NCBI GenBank assembly: GCA_038277395.1
Contig: CM076193.1
Location: 80,728,627 to 80,792,626, forward strand
Direction: 5' to 3'
DNA: 64,000 nt
Source: Dryocosmus kuriphilus
Lineage: Eukaryota > Arthropoda > Insecta > Hymenoptera > Cynipidae
Shown here: in pieces, positions 59,701 through 64,000 of the stretch
How positions within the stretch are numbered: the stretch's first letter is position 1
Layout: every line of letters begins with the position of its first letter
Notes under the pieces: generated by a model
What the model was told of the DNA's origin: nothing
Database searches by the model: none
Seen by the model: only the letters and a program-made list of their open reading frames with translations
Translations under genes and position numbers: made by a program

Positions 59701-62700
59701 TTGTTACGACAAAATTTCTTTATATATAATATTTAGAAGAAAAAACTTTTTTGGAACCTGAAAATGCTTATTTCCCTCAAATTGTCAAAAATCAAAATTT
59801 CAAAATGAAAATTTTGTGCTGAGTTGTTTCTCGTCAAGCAAAACAAGATTGTCTAATGACAAGTTTCTCTTCATATCATATTTTCGAAAATACCCGACTT
59901 TTTTGGATTCTGAAAATGTTTATTTCCCTCAAATTGTCAAAAATCGAAATTTCAAAATGAAAATTTTGTGCTGATTTGCCCTCGTTGAGTAAAACAAGAT
60001 TGTCTAATGACAAGTTCCTCTGCATATATCATATTTTCGAAAATACCCGACTTTTTTGGATCCTGAAAATGCTTATTTCCCTCAAATTGTCAAAAATCGA
60101 AATTTCAAAATGAAAATTTTGTGCTGAGTTGTTTCCGGCCAGCACAACAAGATTGTCTCACGACAAAATTTCTTTATATATCATATTTTAGAAAATACCC
60201 GACTTTTTTGGATCTGAAAATGCTTATTTCCCTCAAATTGTCAAAAATCAAAATTTCAAAATGAAAATTTTGTGCTGAGTTGTTTCCGGCGATTAAAACA
60301 AGATTGTCTAATGACAAAATTTCTTTATATATCATATTTTCGAAAATACCCGACTTTTTTGGATCTTGAAAATACTTATTTCCTCAAATTGTCAAAAATC
60401 AAAATTTCAAAATGAAAATTTTGTGCTGAGTTTTTGCCGGCCAGCACAACAAGATTGTCTTACGACAAAATTTCCTTATATATCATATTTTAGAAAATAC
60501 CCGACTTTTTTGGATCCTGAAAATACTTATTTCACGCAAATTGTCAAAAAACAAAATTTCAAAATGAAAATTTTGTGCTGAGTTGCACTCGTCGAGTAAA
60601 ACAAGATTGTCTAATGACAAGTTCCTCTGCATATCATATTTTCGAAAATACCCGACTTTTTTGGATCCTGAAAATGATTATTTCCCTCAAATTGTCAAAA
60701 ATCGAAATTTCAAAATGAAAATTTTGTGCTGAGTTTTTGGCCGGCCAGCACAACAAGATTGTCTTACGACAAAATTTCTTTATATATCATATTTTCGAAA
60801 ATACCCGACTTTTTTGGATCCTGAAAATGCTTATTTCCCTCAAATTGTCAAAAATCAAAATTTCAAAATGAAAATTTTGTGCTGAGTTGCCTCGTCAAAT
60901 AAAACAAGATTGTCTAATGACAAGTTCCTCTTCATATATATTTTCGAAAAACCCGACCCGACTTTTTTTGAATTCTGAAAATGTTTATTTCCCTCAAATT
61001 GTCAAAAATCGAAATTTCAAAAAAAAATTTTGTGCTGAGTTGTTTCCGGCGAGCACAGCAAGATTGTCTCACGACAAAATTTCTTTATATATCATATTTT
61101 AGAAAATATCCGACTTTTTTTGATCCTGAAAATGTTTATTTCCCGCAAATTGTGAAAATCAAAATTTCAAAATGAAAATTTTGTGCTGAGTTGCCCTTGT
61201 TGAGTAAAACAAGATTGTCTAATGACAAGTTCCTCTTCATATTATATTTTCGAAAATACCCGACTTTTTTGGATCCTGAAAATGATTATTTCCCTCAAAT
61301 TGTCAAAAATCGAAATTTCAAAATGAAAATTTTGTGCTGAGTTGTTTTGGCCGGCCAGCACAACAAGATTGTCTTACGACAAAATTTCTTTATATATCAT
61401 AATATTTTCGAAAATACCCGACTTTTTTGGATCCTGAAAATGCTTATTTCCCTCAAATTGTCAAAAAATCAAAATTTCAAAATGAAAATTTTGTGCTGAG
61501 TTGCCTCGTCAAATAAAACAAGATTGTCTAATGACAAGTTCCTCTTCATATTATATTTTCGAAAATACCCGACTTTTTTGAATTCTGAAAATGTTTATTT
61601 CCCTCAAATGTCAAAAATCGAAATTTCAAAATAAAAATTTTGTGCTGAGTTGTTTCCGGCGAGCACAGCAAGATTGTCTCACGACAAAATTTCTTTATAT
61701 ATATCATACTTTAGAAAATACCCGACTTTTTTGAATCCTGAAAATGTTTATTTCCCGCAAATTGTCAAAAATCAAAATTTAAAAAATGAAAATTTTGTGC
61801 TGAGTTGCCCTCGTCAAATAAAACAAGATTGTCTAATGACAAGTTCCTCTTCATATCATATTTTCGAAAATACCCGACTTTTTTGGATCCTGAAAATGTT
61901 TATTTCCCTCAAATTGTCAAAAATCGAAATTTCAAAATGAAAATTTTGCGCTAAGTTGTTTCCGGCCAACAGCAAGATGTCTCACGACAAAATTTCTTTA
62001 TATATCATATTTTAGAAAATACCCGACTTTTTCGATCTTGAAAATACTTCTTTCCCGCAAATTGTCAAAAATCAAAATTTCAAAATGAAAATTTTGTGCT
62101 GAGTTGCCCTCGTCAAATAAAACAAGATTGTCTAATGACAACTTCCGCTTCATATCATATTATCGAAAATACCCGACTTTTTTGGATCCTGAAAATGTTT
62201 ATTTCCCTCAAATTGTCAAAAATCGAAATTTCAAAATGAAAATTTTGCGCTAAGTTGTTTCCGGCCAGCACAACAAGATTGTCTCACGACAAAATTTCTT
62301 TATATATCATATTTTAGAAAATACCCGACTTTTTTCGATCTTGAAAATACTTCTTTCCCGCAAATTGTCAAAAGACAAAATTTCAAAATGAAAATTTTGT
62401 GCTGAGTTTGCACTCGTCGAGTAAACAAGATTTCTAATGACAAGTTCCTCTGCATATCATATTTTCAAAATACCCGACTTTTTTGGATCCTGAAAATGTT
62501 TATTTCCCTCAAATTGTCAAAAATCGAAATTTCAGAATGAAAATTTTGCGCTGAGTTGCCTCGTCAAGCAAAACAAGATTGTCTAATGAAAATTTCTCTT
62601 ATATATCATATTTTCGAAAATACCCGACTTTTTTGAATTCTGAAAATGCTTATTTCCTCAAATTGTCAAAAATCGAAATTTCAAAATAAAAATTTTGCGC

Positions 62701-64000
62701 TGAGTTGCCTCGTCAAATAAAACAAGATTGTCTAATGAAAATTTCCTCTTCATATTATATTTTCGAAAATACCCGACTTTTTTGAATTCTGAAAATGCTT
62801 ATTTCCTCAAATTGTCAAAAATCGAAATTTCAAAATAAAAATTTTGCGCTGAGTTGCCTCGTCAAATAAAACAAGATTGTCTAATGACAATTTCCTCTTC
62901 ATATTATATTTTCGAAAATACCCGACTTTTTTGAATTCTGAAAATGTTTATTTCCCTCAAATTGTCAAAAAAAAATTTCAAAATAAAAATTTTGTGCTGA
63001 GTTGTTTCCGGCGAGCACAGCAAGATTGTCTCACGACAAAATTTCTTTATATATCATATTTTAGAAAATACCCGACTTTTTTGAATCCTGAAAATGTTTA
63101 TTTCCCACAAATTGTGAAAAATCAAAATTTAAAAAATGAAAATTTTGTGCTGAGTTGCCTCGTCAAATAAAACAAGATTGTCTAATGACAATTTCCTCTT
63201 CATATTATATTTTCGAAAATACCCGACTTTTTTTGAATTCTGAAAATGCTTATTTCCTCAAATTGTCAAAAATCGAAATTTCAAAATAAAATTTTTGCGC
63301 TGAGTTGTTTCCGGCGAGCACAACAAGATTGTCTCACGACAAAATTTCTTTATATATCATATTTTAGAAAACACCGGAATTTTTTGGAACCTGAAAATAT
63401 TTATTTCAAATTGTCAAAAACAAAATTTCAAAATGAAAATTTTGTGCTGAGTTGCCTCTCGTCAATAATAAAACAAGATTGTCTAATGACAACTTCCGCT
63501 TCATATCATATTTTCGAAAATACCCGACTTTTTTGGATCCTGAAAATGTTTATTTCCCTCAAATTGTCAAAAATCGAAATTTCAAAATGAAAATTTTGCG
63601 CTGAGTTGTTTCCGGCCAGCACAGCAAGATTGTCTCACGACAAAATTTCTTTATATATCATATTTTAGAAAATACCCGACTTTTTTCGATCTTGAAAATA
63701 CTTATTTCCCGCAAATTGTCAAAAATCAAAATTTCAAAATGAAAATTTTGTGCTGAGTTGCCCTTATCAAGTAAAACAAGATTGTCTAATGACAAGTCCC
63801 TCTGCATATCATATTTTCGAAAATACCCGACTTTTTTGGATCCTGAAAATGCTTATTTCCCTCAAATTGTCAAAAATCGAAATTTCAAAATGAAAATTTT
63901 GCGCTGAGTTGCCTCGTCAAATAAAACAAGATTGACTAATGACAATTTCCTCTTCATATATTATATTTTTCGAAAATACCCGACTTTTTTGAATTCTGAA

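Larger units (their letters stand above)
40881..64000 (+). repeat. Satellite array, right part, running off the window
   Basis: Same monomer family and same orientation as left of the gap. The most frequent arrangement is the A-B dimer. Subfamilies differ at the junction base run: GGATCCTG, GAATTCTG, GGATCTTG or CGATCTTG before AAAAT. Patches with TTGTGAAGAATC or AAATTAAAAAATG mark another local subfamily (42.7-43.0, 47.7-50.6 and 63.1 kb). No non-satellite insertion longer than a few dozen bases is seen. Confidence 0.97.

Noticed and set aside
15061..64000. Many open frames of 60-160 residues within the array, reading words such as ISYFRKYPTFLDPEN, PQIVKNRNFKMKIL and (minus) NSAQNFHFEI-IFDNLREI
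   Set aside because: They are the same 152-bp repeat read in stop-poor frames, recur in all phases and on both strands, and are broken by every indel. They have no start context or domain.
15061..64000. CRISPR-like array of regularly spaced repeats
   Set aside because: Units are contiguous 152-bp head-to-tail monomers with diverged variants, not short identical repeats separated by unique spacers, and the context is eukaryotic.
15061..64000. Heat-shock-element sites within the satellite, which would parallel human satellite III
   Set aside because: TTC and GAA words occur, but at zero or five-base spacing (TTCGAA, TTCAAAATGAA), not the two-base spacing required. The HSE-like sites are confined to 2.3-3.1 kb.

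Overview
The window looks like eukaryotic, probably insect, heterochromatin. Supporting signs are GT-AG introns of about 70-80 nt, several classes of decayed eukaryotic transposon, an A+T-rich background and a very long satellite array. The species cannot be named from the sequence. I see no host single-copy gene, rRNA, tRNA, CRISPR or bacterial-type operon.

Bases 1-14,760 are a graveyard of mobile elements. Bases 1-1961 (minus) hold a heavily broken protein-primed-type family B DNA polymerase of the Polinton/Maverick kind. Bases 2325-3114 hold two clusters of heat-shock-element-like sites, one of them in a 48-bp minisatellite. These sites lie between the polymerase remnant and a small plus-strand ORF (3133-3363). 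Bases 3364-6852 are mostly non-coding with old degenerate tandem repeats. Bases 6853-11,131 hold the two genes of a PIF/Harbinger DNA transposon, tail to tail: a five-exon Myb/SANT-like protein gene (plus) and a three-exon HARBI1-like DDE transposase gene (minus). Both are disabled by stops or frameshifts, but their splice sites and the DDE residues survive. A non-autonomous element sits in the last intron of the Myb/SANT gene. A second copy, with long terminal inverted repeats, lies at 13,794-14,495. Bases 12,133-13,463 look like a minus-strand 3' LTR with an adjoining polypurine tract.

From about 15,060 to the end (about 49 kb, roughly 320 monomers, all in one orientation) the window is one satellite array. 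The monomer is about 152 bp. Over most of the array two monomer types alternate to give a dimer of about 304 bp. There are local tetramers (about 606 bp) and larger internal duplications 6-8 kb apart. The left edge is the most divergent, and the cleanest block is around 51-55.5 kb. Short palindromes are conserved in the monomer types. The array is cut by a 500-N gap (39,214-39,713), and the 1.1 kb after it looks like uncorrected long-read sequence. The many open frames inside the array are a by-product of a stop-poor repeat and are not genes.

The observations most worth following are the heat-shock-element clusters in a possible divergent control region, the conserved dyads and dimeric structure of the near-nucleosome-length satellite, and the nested non-autonomous element family.
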